Source: a bacterium (GTDB lineage: Bacteria > Elusimicrobiota > Elusimicrobia > Elusimicrobiales > UBA9959). From it: a DNA stretch of 64,000 bases. Within the stretch, counting starts at the first letter, position 1; each line of letters starts with the position of its first letter. Where the stretch lies: contig JAJZPL010000002.1 in assembly GCA_021811185.1 (NCBI GenBank), positions 62,001 to 126,000 of the forward strand, read 5' to 3'. Below are positions 19,941 to 27,561 of the stretch, piece by piece. Position numbers and translations under genes: made by a program. The notes beneath the pieces are model-generated. The model had not been told where the DNA came from and did not search any database. It worked only from the letters and a program-made list of their open reading frames with translations.

Positions 19941-20456
19941 TCAATAGATGCCGCGCACTTTGCCGGTTACTTCGGCGACGGGCAGCAGCAGCGGCGGCCG
20001 GCCGGTGGCGGGGTCCACCCAGGAGGCGGAATCGTTGGAGTTGTCGCGGTTGTCGCCCAGAAGAAAGAGCTTCCCCGGAGGCACGGTGACCGGCGGCATG
20101 GTGTCGCCCTTTAGGTTTTCCCCGGCGCGCTCGTACCAGGCGTAGGATTCCAGCTGCGGCTCGCCGTTGAGGTACACTTTCTTCTCGCGGAGCTCCACGG
20201 TGTCGCCGCCCACGGCTATCACCCTTTTTACGGATTCGTGCTCCTCGCCCACGGGGGAGCGGAAGGAGATTATTTCGCCGCGGGCCGGCGGGCGGAAGCG
20301 GAAAGTAAGTTTGTCGAGGATGAGGTGGGTCCCTTTGTTCAGGGTGGGGGCCATGGAATCGCTGGCTATGTAGATGGGTTCCGCTACCCAGCGCCTGCAG
20401 GCCAGTACGGCCGCTATCGTCAAAATTATTATCAGAGTGGTTCTTAATGGTTTCAT
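19941..20456 (-). CDS. lepB: Signal peptidase I
   Basis: A 171-residue membrane-anchored serine protease that removes signal peptides. One N-terminal anchor (about 5-20), then box B IASDSMAPTL with nucleophile Ser34, box D HESVKRVIAVGGD with general base Lys77, and box E LLGDNRDNSNDSASW. It is at the short end for the family, like Gram-positive or plastid forms with one transmembrane helix. It starts 3 bases after the NagZ-type gene stop, so it is translated in the same operon. Confidence 0.93.
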   Translation of the reverse strand: MKPLRTTLIIILTIAAVLACRRWVAEPIYIASDSMAPTLNKGTHLILDKLTFRFRPPARGEIISFRSPVGEEHESVKRVIAVGGDTVELREKKVYLNGEPQLESYAWYERAGENLKGDTMPPVTVPPGKLFLLGDNRDNSNDSASWVDPATGRPPLLLPVAEVTGKVRGIY

Positions 20457-20459
20457 GGT

Positions 20460-22052
20460 TTAGGGCATAGCCACAGGCAGTTTGCCTGTGGGGATGAGCT
20501 GGCCGGAGAGCGCCTCCCCGGCGGCGGCCATGGACGGGGCGGTCATCCCGTACAGGGCCAGTTCGACCGCGGCCCGGGGATAGGCGGGCAGGTCGTAAGG
20601 GTTCATCAGGCTGAGGAGCACGGCAGGCTTGCCGGTGGCCAGCAGGGATTCCAGCGCTTCGCGCTGGCTGGCGTTCTGCGCCCCTGTCCACTGGAAACTC
20701 CCCAGCACCAGGATGTCCGCGCCGGCCGCGGCGCGGGCGATGTCCCTGAGCTCGCCGGGCTTAACGCTGATATCGAAAAAATAGTGGCTGGCCTGGTAGC
20801 CGTTGTCGAGCAGGGTTTTGTACAACGAAATGGCGTTCTGGGCGAAGCGCTGGGGGGCGAAGATGATCACGGCGATCTTCTTGTCCTTCGGCAGCGGGAG
20901 CAGGCCGGAGTCCTTTACCAGCGTTAGTCCGCTTCTGGAAAGGCTCTGCGTTATTTCCAGGTAGGCTTTGTCGAAGGGGGACGGCGGCTCGGGCGGCGAG
21001 AAAAGCCCGGCGGCGCGCTTGGCCGCCAGCACCTTGTTGTAGGCGTCGTCCAGGCGGGCCCCGCTGATGGCGCCCGAGCGCACCTGCGCGGCGATCTCCT
21101 TTACGGCCGCCCGGAAATCCCCTTTGCCTATGAGCAGCACGTCGGCGCCGGCCTTGAGCGCGGCGGCGGCGGCTTTACGGATGGGCATGCGGGAGGTGAT
21201 GGCGGCCATGTCCAGGCTGTCGGTGACGACCAGCCCTTTGAAACCAAGGTCCTGCTTGAGCAGGCCGAAGAGGATCTCTTTGGAGAGCGTGGCCGGGTTT
21301 TTCCGGTCCAACGCGGGGTAGAGGATATGCGCGGTCATTATGGCCGGCACGCCGAGCGCTATGGCGCGCCTGAAGGGGATAAGATGGGTGGCCTGCAGCT
21401 CCGTGGAAGAGATGGAGATCTCGGGCATGGTCTTGTGCGAGTCCTGCGAGGCCGCGCCGTGGCCCGGGAAATGTTTTGCCACCGCTATAACGCCCGCGGC
21501 CTTGAGCCCGTTGATGATGGCCCCGCCCAGGCGGGCGGCTTCGGCGGGGTCCGAGCCCAGCGAGCGGATGCCTATGATGGGGTTCTTCGGGTTGGTGTTA
21601 ACGTCCAGCACCGGGCCGAAGGCCATGTTGATGCCGGCGCGCTTCATCTCTTTGCCGGCCAGGTAGAACAGCGTGGCGGTATTGTTCTCGTCGCGCGCCG
21701 CGCCCAGCATCATGTTGGTGGGGAGTTCCAGCAGACCGAGCGTGGTGGGCACGTAGACGCTGCCGCCTTCGTAGTCCACGGCGATAAAGAGCGGGGTCTT
21801 TTCTTTAGACGAGGCGGCCGCGGCCTGCAGGGTGTCGGTAACGCGCCGGGTTTCCTCCAGCGAGTACGAGCCCCACTGCAGCTGCACGCAGCCCAGTCCG
21901 GCCCTGGCGGCGGCGGTGGCCGACGAGATGTCCGCGGCCTCCGCGGAGACCACAAGCAGCTGGGCCGCCTTCTCCTCGATGGAGGGGGCGGCCCGGAGCG
22001 GCAGGGCCGGCGCGAGCAGGAGCAGCAGAACGGTGAGCCGGCTTGTTTTCAT
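20460..22052 (-). CDS. Glycoside hydrolase family 3, beta-N-acetylhexosaminidase (NagZ-like), exported
   Basis: A 530-residue protein with signal peptide (MKTSRLTVLLLLLAPALPLRA). The GH3 barrel shows the NagZ signature KHFPGHG (193-199) followed by DSH with His206 of the catalytic dyad, and the nucleophile Asp278 in VVTDSLDMAAI. A C-terminal GH3 alpha/beta domain (about 370-530) is present, which classic cytosolic NagZ lacks, as does the signal peptide; it resembles exported longer family members. It should release N-acetylglucosamine from muropeptides or glycans. The start at 22052 was chosen for the signal peptide and the 14-base gap to the VWA gene; the open frame extends further upstream but inside that gene. 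Confidence 0.88.
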   Translation of the reverse strand: MKTSRLTVLLLLLAPALPLRAAPSIEEKAAQLLVVSAEAADISSATAAARAGLGCVQLQWGSYSLEETRRVTDTLQAAAASSKEKTPLFIAVDYEGGSVYVPTTLGLLELPTNMMLGAARDENNTATLFYLAGKEMKRAGINMAFGPVLDVNTNPKNPIIGIRSLGSDPAEAARLGGAIINGLKAAGVIAVAKHFPGHGAASQDSHKTMPEISISSTELQATHLIPFRRAIALGVPAIMTAHILYPALDRKNPATLSKEILFGLLKQDLGFKGLVVTDSLDMAAITSRMPIRKAAAAALKAGADVLLIGKGDFRAAVKEIAAQVRSGAISGARLDDAYNKVLAAKRAAGLFSPPEPPSPFDKAYLEITQSLSRSGLTLVKDSGLLPLPKDKKIAVIIFAPQRFAQNAISLYKTLLDNGYQASHYFFDISVKPGELRDIARAAAGADILVLGSFQWTGAQNASQREALESLLATGKPAVLLSLMNPYDLPAYPRAAVELALYGMTAPSMAAAGEALSGQLIPTGKLPVAMP

Positions 22053-22066
22053 TTTCCTGAATAGAG

Positions 22067-23668
22067 TTACTTGGCGAACTTGTAGCCCCGCATGGCGGCC
22101 TGCTTGCGGATGGTGTCGATCATCGCCTTGTCCAGAGTATTGGCGCCGGAGGCGTTCTTCTTTTCTTCGGAGGCTATGTAGGCCTTGCGCTCGGCCTGCA
22201 GGCGGATGATCTCTTCCTTTATTTTTTTGCGCTCGGCCAGTTTGCCGTCGATGTATTTGTTCAGTTCCTTCTTGTCCATCTTCTTGAGGTCTTCGGGGAG
22301 CTGGTCGGTCTTTATATCCTCGCGCTTGAGGGAGCCGCTCTCCACGGCGGACACCACGTCCCAGGAGGCGTCCGAGGCGGCCTGCGCGGGGGCCGCAGCC
22401 TGGTAGCTGGCGCGCTCCGCGGCGAAGGAGACGCCCTTGGAGGCTGACATCGTGTCCATCTCTTTTTTTGCGGCCATCTTGCTCCGCCCGTAAGCGCCGC
22501 GAGCCACGTAAGTGTCGTTTAGTTTGCCGCTGAGCTGCGCTATCTGGTCGTCCTGGGGGGCGGCCACGGTGTAGGTCCGCACGCCCTGGTCGATGTTGGC
22601 GTAGTCGCCGTCGGCCAGGTCCGCGCCGGTCTTCCACTGCTCGGCCAGGCCCTGCTGACGGGAACCGCAGAAGATGGTGTTGACGAAAATATTCTTGGCC
22701 TTGGCCGCGGAGACCGCCTCCTGGAAGGGGACCGGGCCCTGGGTGAAGGGCTCGTTGCCGGCTATGAAGATGGCCTTGTACACGTCGGACTTGGGGCTCC
22801 ACTTGAGGCCGTTCACGGCGTCCTTTATGACTTCGCCGCAGTACTCGTCGCCGCCGTTGGTCTTAAGCGCGAACAGTTCCTTGGCCACACTGTCCATGTC
22901 GGCGGTAAAGGGGAGCACCTGGCGGATCCAGCCGCTCTCTTTTGACAGGGAGGAGTTGCCGTACTCGTACAGCGCCACTTCGATGGCGGGCCTGGAGCCG
23001 CTTTTCTCGGCGGAAACGAGTTCGTTGACTATCTTCCAGACCTGGGCGCGGGCCTGGTTGATAAGGCCGTCCATGGAGTTGGAAGTGTCGAGCAGGATGG
23101 CCACCTGTACCAGCGGCTTGGCTCCGTAATCCTGGACGGGCGTAACGGCGACCGGGGCTGAGTCTTTCCAGGTCTTATCTATTATCGCGGAAGCCGCGCA
23201 GAGGATCTTGCCGGTCTCGGTTTCCACGACGCGGGCGTTCACCTCGGTCCGTTCGTCCTTCAGGTCGTTAAGGGTGCCGGTCACTACGGCGTCCGCGCCC
23301 AGCAGTTTGCCGAGCTTCTTAACGGTCTCCTCGTCCATGGCGCCCGAGGCCTGGAGGTTAAGCTCCTCCATCACCTTCTTCATCAGGCCCCGTTCGATAA
23401 GGGTGATCTTCCTGTTCTGGGCGAGCAGGGTGGTAAGGCGTTCCTGCACCACTACGGGGCCTTCGGAGGCTTTTCCGCTGGTATAGCCGAATGCCAGCAC
23501 GGCCAGCTTGATCTCCGGGCGGTCCTTTATGCCGTCCGAAAGCGTGCCGGCCAGGCCGGAAAGCTCCTGCGCGGCGGGGGACTCCTTCTTTTGCGCCTGC
23601 GGGGGCGCCGCGGCGTAAACACAGGCGGATGGAGCGATGAGCATGGCCAGCAAGATATTTTTTATCAT
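22067..23668 (-). CDS. Exported FlgO/CsgG-like plus von Willebrand A domain protein
   Basis: A 533-residue protein with signal peptide (cleavage near residue 20). Residues 52-160 look like the FlgO/CsgG nucleotide-fold domain: IKLAVLAFGYTSG, VVVQERLTTLLAQNRKITLIER, GKLLGADAVVTGTLND, and VNARVVETETGKI. Residues 185-390 are a VWA domain with a complete MIDAS start D194-T-S196-N-S198 in VAILLDTSNSMDGL. The tail (470-533) is a Lys/Glu-rich coiled coil. This order is unusual. It heads the minus-strand operon with the NagZ-like and signal peptidase genes. Role unknown; envelope scaffold or peptidoglycan-related activity is a guess. Confidence 0.82.
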   Translation of the reverse strand: MIKNILLAMLIAPSACVYAAAPPQAQKKESPAAQELSGLAGTLSDGIKDRPEIKLAVLAFGYTSGKASEGPVVVQERLTTLLAQNRKITLIERGLMKKVMEELNLQASGAMDEETVKKLGKLLGADAVVTGTLNDLKDERTEVNARVVETETGKILCAASAIIDKTWKDSAPVAVTPVQDYGAKPLVQVAILLDTSNSMDGLINQARAQVWKIVNELVSAEKSGSRPAIEVALYEYGNSSLSKESGWIRQVLPFTADMDSVAKELFALKTNGGDEYCGEVIKDAVNGLKWSPKSDVYKAIFIAGNEPFTQGPVPFQEAVSAAKAKNIFVNTIFCGSRQQGLAEQWKTGADLADGDYANIDQGVRTYTVAAPQDDQIAQLSGKLNDTYVARGAYGRSKMAAKKEMDTMSASKGVSFAAERASYQAAAPAQAASDASWDVVSAVESGSLKREDIKTDQLPEDLKKMDKKELNKYIDGKLAERKKIKEEIIRLQAERKAYIASEEKKNASGANTLDKAMIDTIRKQAAMRGYKFAK

Positions 23669-23892
23669 AGGAACACCCCCGGAAAGTATAATTCCAACGA
23701 AAATTAGAATACAAAATATTGAGAGCAGTATAAATAAACACGCAAGAGGCGCCGGAGAAATAGAAGGAAGCAGGAGTTCTGCCGGTACGCTTCCGTACTT
23801 TTTCCGGTAGGCCCAAAGGCCCTTGCGGTGCCCGGAGTCTTATGTTAAACTGAATTAGGCAGGTTTGTAAAAGGGTTACTGGAGGCTTACTT
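23669..23892. other. Intergenic region upstream of the small-peptide ORF
   Basis: Between the divergent VWA gene and the 21-codon ORF. It is AT-rich near the VWA gene, whose minus-strand -10 TATACT lies close to its start, and contains a hairpin with T-run (23784-23803). A weak plus-strand promoter TTGCGG (23823-23828), 17 bases, TAAACT (23846-23851) would serve the small ORF. No other coding signal was seen. Confidence 0.4.
23784..23803 (+). terminator. Terminator-like hairpin with no obvious upstream gene
   Basis: GTACG (785-789) and CGTAC (794-798) form a tight stem with loop CTTC and a G-U closing pair, followed by five T. Nothing on the plus strand upstream needs terminating unless a short RNA is made from about 23735. 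Confidence 0.35.
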
Positions 23893-23958
23893 ATGAAGTG
23901 TGTCGATTCCATTAAAAAAAAGAATTTCAAGAACGGCAGGGCTACCCAGATAGATTGA
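23893..23958 (+). CDS. 21-residue ORF, candidate precursor peptide of the radical SAM enzyme
   Basis: An ATG with an excellent ribosome site (GGAGG at 23881-23885, seven bases ahead) opens a 21-codon frame ending in TGA at 23956-23958. The peptide is strongly basic: it starts MKCVDS, has a lysine run at 8-10, one Cys at 3, Asn/Phe/Lys/Asn/Gly in the middle, and ends RATQID. It lies 92 bases before a B12-type radical SAM gene. Tiny peptides beside radical SAM enzymes are usual in RiPP loci such as streptide-type clusters. A chance ORF or a translated leader controlling the downstream gene are the alternatives. Coding status is inferred from the ribosome site and context only. Confidence 0.55.
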   Translation: MKCVDSIKKKNFKNGRATQID

Positions 23959-24019
23959 CGGTTCATTGATCTTTCCGGTGTTCTCTGATAGCTGCGAACG
24001 GCGGTTCCCGTCGGGGGTG

Positions 24020-24039
24020 TTTTTTTGTCCCAGTATAAT
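24020..24039 (+). promoter_or_regulatory. T-run and -10 hexamer ahead of the radical SAM gene
   Basis: Seven T at 24020-24026 follow a GC-rich stretch that can form only short stems (ACGG/CCGT), so partial termination after the small ORF is possible. A perfect TATAAT follows at 24034-24039, eleven bases before the ATG at 24051, which has no ribosome site. This would give a leader of about four bases. No convincing -35 was seen. Confidence 0.4.
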
Positions 24040-24050
24040 CTCCTTCCCGC

Positions 24051-25976
24051 ATGAAAGTTCTCCTTATTAACCCGATATTCACGCGATTTCGGCGTGAATT
24101 GGATTTTCCTCTTAACCTCATTTATCTCGCTTCAGGATTGAAGCAATCCCCTGTCGGTGTTTCCGCGGTTCCTCTGGACCTGACCTTTGAGTATTTATCC
24201 GGGAAATCGAAGGCGGCGTCTCTGTCTCGTGCCCAGGAATTGTACGTCGAAAGGGCGTGGCTGGAAAAAGGCCCGTTCGATCTAGTCGGGATCGGCGGCC
24301 TTTGCGATAATTTTCACCTTTCGGTCAGGCTTGCGGAATTCGTGAAAATGAGGTTTTCCGTGCCGGTCGTAATGGGGGGGCCGCACGCCACATTTGTGGC
24401 GAAGGAACTGCTGGCGGCTTTCCCGTTCATGGATTTCGTGATCTCAAACGACGGGTCCTATCCTCTTTCCAAGCTTTGCGAAGCGCTTAGGGCGGAGTCG
24501 TTCGGGAAGGTGCCTGCTTTGACCTATCGCAGCCGGGAAACCGGCGGGATAATTCAGAACCCGCGCACGGAGGGAGTTCAGAGCATAATGAACATCCGTC
24601 CGGATTACGATCTCCTGCCGCTGGCTGAGTACCTGAAGATCAATCCGGAAAGCTCTATCCCGGTACTTGCCGGGTCTGGTTGTCCGTTCCAGTGCACCTA
24701 TTGCTCCACGTCGCTGATGTGGGACCGGCGGTACAAGGTGCTGTCCGCCGAAGCGATAAGGGACCAGATCTTGAGTTTAAAAAGAAGGTTCCCGGGCGCG
24801 CGCTTTTCCCTGGTTCACGACAACTTGCTGTTCAGCAAGGATTTTGCGGGCCGGCTTTGTAAGGAACTGAGGAAGACCGGGGCTAAGTGGGGCTGCAGCA
24901 GCCGGCTGGAACATGTGGCCGGCGATAACAGCTTAATGAAAAACCTCGCAGCTTCCGGCTGCGAGGTTATCTTTGTGGGGATAGAGACAGGAGCCCCGCG
25001 GATGCAGCGGCTGACTGGTAAGAACATCGATATTTCCAGGGTCGTTCCTTTCGCACAGGACCTTGTGCGGCATGGGCTCAGCGCCGTCTTCTCTTTCATC
25101 GTGGGTTTTCCGGAAGAAACCGACGCCGACAGGGACAAAACCTTGCGGCTGGCCTTTTATTTAAGGGTGCTTCAGGCGGAGCGTGTTAACATAAACCATC
25201 TTTTTCCTCTGCCCGGCACGGCGGTGGCCGCCAAGAATCCGGTATATCCTCTGAAGGCGGCCTCCTACCGTCCGCCGCAGCTGGCGGCCGATAAAAAGAC
25301 CCGGGAACTCGTTTTTGCCAATCCGTATATTTTCAGGTCATTCTGGTCTTTCGCGGACCGGCCGGGGAACACGGGGTTGCCGCCGGCTGCCACAGAGGCA
25401 TTGCATACTTACGGAGTGGAGCACTACCGCTCCTTTAATTATCTCTTTTCCCGCGCCGGCGTCCGCCCCGGCGCGCTTTTCGGGATATTGGGAAAGAAAG
25501 GGCCGGAGCGCGGGATCGTGAAAAAGATCTCGGCGCTGGCCGGGCCGCCCCATGGGCGGGTATTCTCTGAACTGTTCCGATATGAATCCCGCCTGATGAA
25601 GATGGTAGAGAACCGGGGAACGCTTCCGCCCTCAGGAGCCCGGCGGCGGTACGACGAAGGATCTAAATATTCCCTGTCTTCTAAGGTCGGTCTCTTTAAA
25701 AGCCCTCTGCCTCTGCCGTCTTATCTGGAACCGGAGCCGCCCGGCTCGCCGTCCGCCCGGGCCGCGCGCACAACATTCTTGTGCCTTATCGACATTGGTA
25801 AGAAGATCGACGCCTATGAAATACACGAGGAACTTTTTCGCGCGCTCGGTAAAATGAGCGGCAAAGGCGCCAGGCCGCGGGACCTGGTTCCTTCCGTCCG
25901 GGGAGCGGAAGCCCGCAGCATCGTCCGGCAGTCTTTAAAGAAGATCTTCGAAATGGGGGTCCTGTCGGATGTATAA
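24051..25976 (+). CDS. B12-binding-domain radical SAM protein
   Basis: A 641-residue protein. Residues 1-145 form a B12-binding-like Rossmann domain (VLLINPIF, LIYLASGL, LVGIGGLCDN, VPVVMGGPHATF). The radical SAM barrel follows with the [4Fe-4S] motif GSGCPFQCTYCSTS (Cys211, Cys215, Cys218), GIETGAP and FSFIVGFPEE. The region after about 430 has no match I recognise. Such enzymes methylate or rearrange carbon centres of peptides, lipids or cofactors. The gene is less GC-rich than its neighbours. It follows the 21-codon ORF and overlaps the peptide-binding protein gene by 8 bases, so the locus reads as an operon. Substrate is inferred to be the small peptide. Confidence 0.85.
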   Translation: MKVLLINPIFTRFRRELDFPLNLIYLASGLKQSPVGVSAVPLDLTFEYLSGKSKAASLSRAQELYVERAWLEKGPFDLVGIGGLCDNFHLSVRLAEFVKMRFSVPVVMGGPHATFVAKELLAAFPFMDFVISNDGSYPLSKLCEALRAESFGKVPALTYRSRETGGIIQNPRTEGVQSIMNIRPDYDLLPLAEYLKINPESSIPVLAGSGCPFQCTYCSTSLMWDRRYKVLSAEAIRDQILSLKRRFPGARFSLVHDNLLFSKDFAGRLCKELRKTGAKWGCSSRLEHVAGDNSLMKNLAASGCEVIFVGIETGAPRMQRLTGKNIDISRVVPFAQDLVRHGLSAVFSFIVGFPEETDADRDKTLRLAFYLRVLQAERVNINHLFPLPGTAVAAKNPVYPLKAASYRPPQLAADKKTRELVFANPYIFRSFWSFADRPGNTGLPPAATEALHTYGVEHYRSFNYLFSRAGVRPGALFGILGKKGPERGIVKKISALAGPPHGRVFSELFRYESRLMKMVENRGTLPPSGARRRYDEGSKYSLSSKVGLFKSPLPLPSYLEPEPPGSPSARAARTTFLCLIDIGKKIDAYEIHEELFRALGKMSGKGARPRDLVPSVRGAEARSIVRQSLKKIFEMGVLSDV

Positions 25977-27561
25977 GAGATTAGCCCTTCTGGTTCTCGC
26001 CTGCCTGGCCGCGGGCCCGGCCTTGGCGGCGCCGCCGTCCGCCAGTTATTACCGGCGGGTGCTGTACGCCAAGCCGGAGTATTTCGACCCGATCCTGACC
26101 GGCTCCGGCAGCGAGCTCCAGGTCATAAGGCAATTGTTCGACCAGCTGGTCACATACGACAAGGATTTCAGATGGAAGCCTGTGCTCGCCTCCGCCTGGA
26201 CGGTCTCCGATTCAGGACGGGTTTACACGTTCAAGATCAGGAAAGGCGTTAAATTCTCCGATGGAAAAACATTAACGGCCGAAGATGTGGCTTTCTCCAT
26301 TAAGCGGGCGGTAAAGGAGCCTGCCTCCAGATATTTCGGGGATTTCTATAAAGTACGGGGTGCGCGCGAATACAGAGAGGGGAAGGCGAAAGACATTTCT
26401 GGCCTGAGGATAGTGAACGGCGACCTTGTTATAGAATCCACGAGCGGGAACCCGTATCTCCTTTCCATTCTCGCCTCACCGGCTGGCGCGGTCATACGCA
26501 GCGGTTACGTTACCGATCCCAAAAACACCAGGATCCCGGTGGGCACAGGGCCTTTTGTGCTGAAATGCGTGAACGATAAAGAGGTGTTGCTCGAGGCGAA
26601 TAAGAGCTATTTCCTCGGGCCGCCCGCGCTGCCGGGGATAGTGTATTACATGTACGATAAAAAAGGAGACGTCTACCGCGACTTCCTGGCGAAAAAGCTG
26701 GACGATATCGCGCCGTACAACCTGCCGCCCGGCTCGGACCGTTCCGGGTTGAAACGGATCTTTACCAACGGCGTAATAACTTTCTTCGTCGTGCTTAATC
26801 CGGCCGCTCCGACGCTGTCGAACAAGTACGTGCGCCAGGCCCTGGCCCAGGCGGTGGATTTCGACGCGGTCCTTTCAAAGATGAAGACGGAGTACCCGAT
26901 GCTCACGCGGTCCAGGTCGTATATCCCGCGGGGACGGCTCGGGTATGACGCGGCGTTCTCCGGCATACCGTACGATCCCGAGAAGGCCAGACAGCTGATC
27001 CGGAAAGCGGGGTACAAGGACTTCAGCGCCGTCCCGCCCGTGAGTTTCCAATTTACCGGACATGTCCCATACAGTAAGGAGATAGCCGAAGGGATGCGCG
27101 AGTATTATTCCAGGATCGGGCTCCGGTTCGAGCCCAAAACCGTATCGGCCGCGGAATCCTCGGCGAACGTAGCCGGCGGGAACTGGCAAATGGGGATCAT
27201 AGGCTGGGATACGCTGTATACCGACAGTTATTTTTTACTCGAGCCTTTCCATTCCGGTTCGCAGGCAAAATGGCTTCAACGCAAGGACGCCAGGCTGGAC
27301 GAACTGATAAACAAATGCGAGACGGAAATGAATCCCGCGGTAAGGCTTGGCCTGTTCCGCCGCATCAACGAACTACTGGTCGGCGACGCCCACGTCATTC
27401 CGCTGTATTCCGGGGATATGTTCGACGGCTCTTTCCAGGAGTGGGTGGAGGGGGTCCAGTATCCGAATACGGCGTTTTTCGACCTGGCCATGTATCAGGT
27501 CCGCATAAATCCGGCTTTAGCGGGGCGGCGGCCGCCAAGGGATTGCGCTTGTGAAAATTAA
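25969..27561 (+). CDS. ABC-type peptide-binding protein (SBP family 5)
   Basis: A 530-residue exported protein with signal peptide MYKRLALLVLACLAAGPALA; the Cys does not sit in a good lipobox, so it is probably free in the periplasm. Family-5 blocks are LYAKPEYFDPILTG, IRQLFDQLVTYDKDF, WTVSDSGRVYTFKIRKGVKFSDG (given here as VYTFKIRKGVKFSDG) and LTAEDVAFSIKRAV, followed by GTGPFVL and VRQALAQAVDFDAVL. Such proteins bind oligopeptides for DppBC/OppBC permeases, but no permease or ATPase gene is in the locus. It overlaps the radical SAM gene upstream by 8 bases and the M29 aminopeptidase gene downstream by 11. A role in presenting a peptide to the kinase two genes on is inference. Confidence 0.9.
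   Translation: MYKRLALLVLACLAAGPALAAPPSASYYRRVLYAKPEYFDPILTGSGSELQVIRQLFDQLVTYDKDFRWKPVLASAWTVSDSGRVYTFKIRKGVKFSDGKTLTAEDVAFSIKRAVKEPASRYFGDFYKVRGAREYREGKAKDISGLRIVNGDLVIESTSGNPYLLSILASPAGAVIRSGYVTDPKNTRIPVGTGPFVLKCVNDKEVLLEANKSYFLGPPALPGIVYYMYDKKGDVYRDFLAKKLDDIAPYNLPPGSDRSGLKRIFTNGVITFFVVLNPAAPTLSNKYVRQALAQAVDFDAVLSKMKTEYPMLTRSRSYIPRGRLGYDAAFSGIPYDPEKARQLIRKAGYKDFSAVPPVSFQFTGHVPYSKEIAEGMREYYSRIGLRFEPKTVSAAESSANVAGGNWQMGIIGWDTLYTDSYFLLEPFHSGSQAKWLQRKDARLDELINKCETEMNPAVRLGLFRRINELLVGDAHVIPLYSGDMFDGSFQEWVEGVQYPNTAFFDLAMYQVRINPALAGRRPPRDCACEN

Noticed and set aside
22053..22802. 250-codon upstream extension of the NagZ-like gene
   Set aside because: The extension lies inside the VWA gene in another frame; the signal peptide and gap support the start at 22052.
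23358..23966. 202-codon minus-strand frame across the VWA gene start and the small-peptide ORF
   Set aside because: Its second half is a shifted frame of the VWA gene and its first half crosses the promoter region; no ribosome site.
23669..24050. tRNA or known riboswitch in the largest gap
   Set aside because: No cloverleaf, no CCA-type end and no cobalamin, SAM or other riboswitch core that I can recognise, although the downstream enzyme is B12-type.
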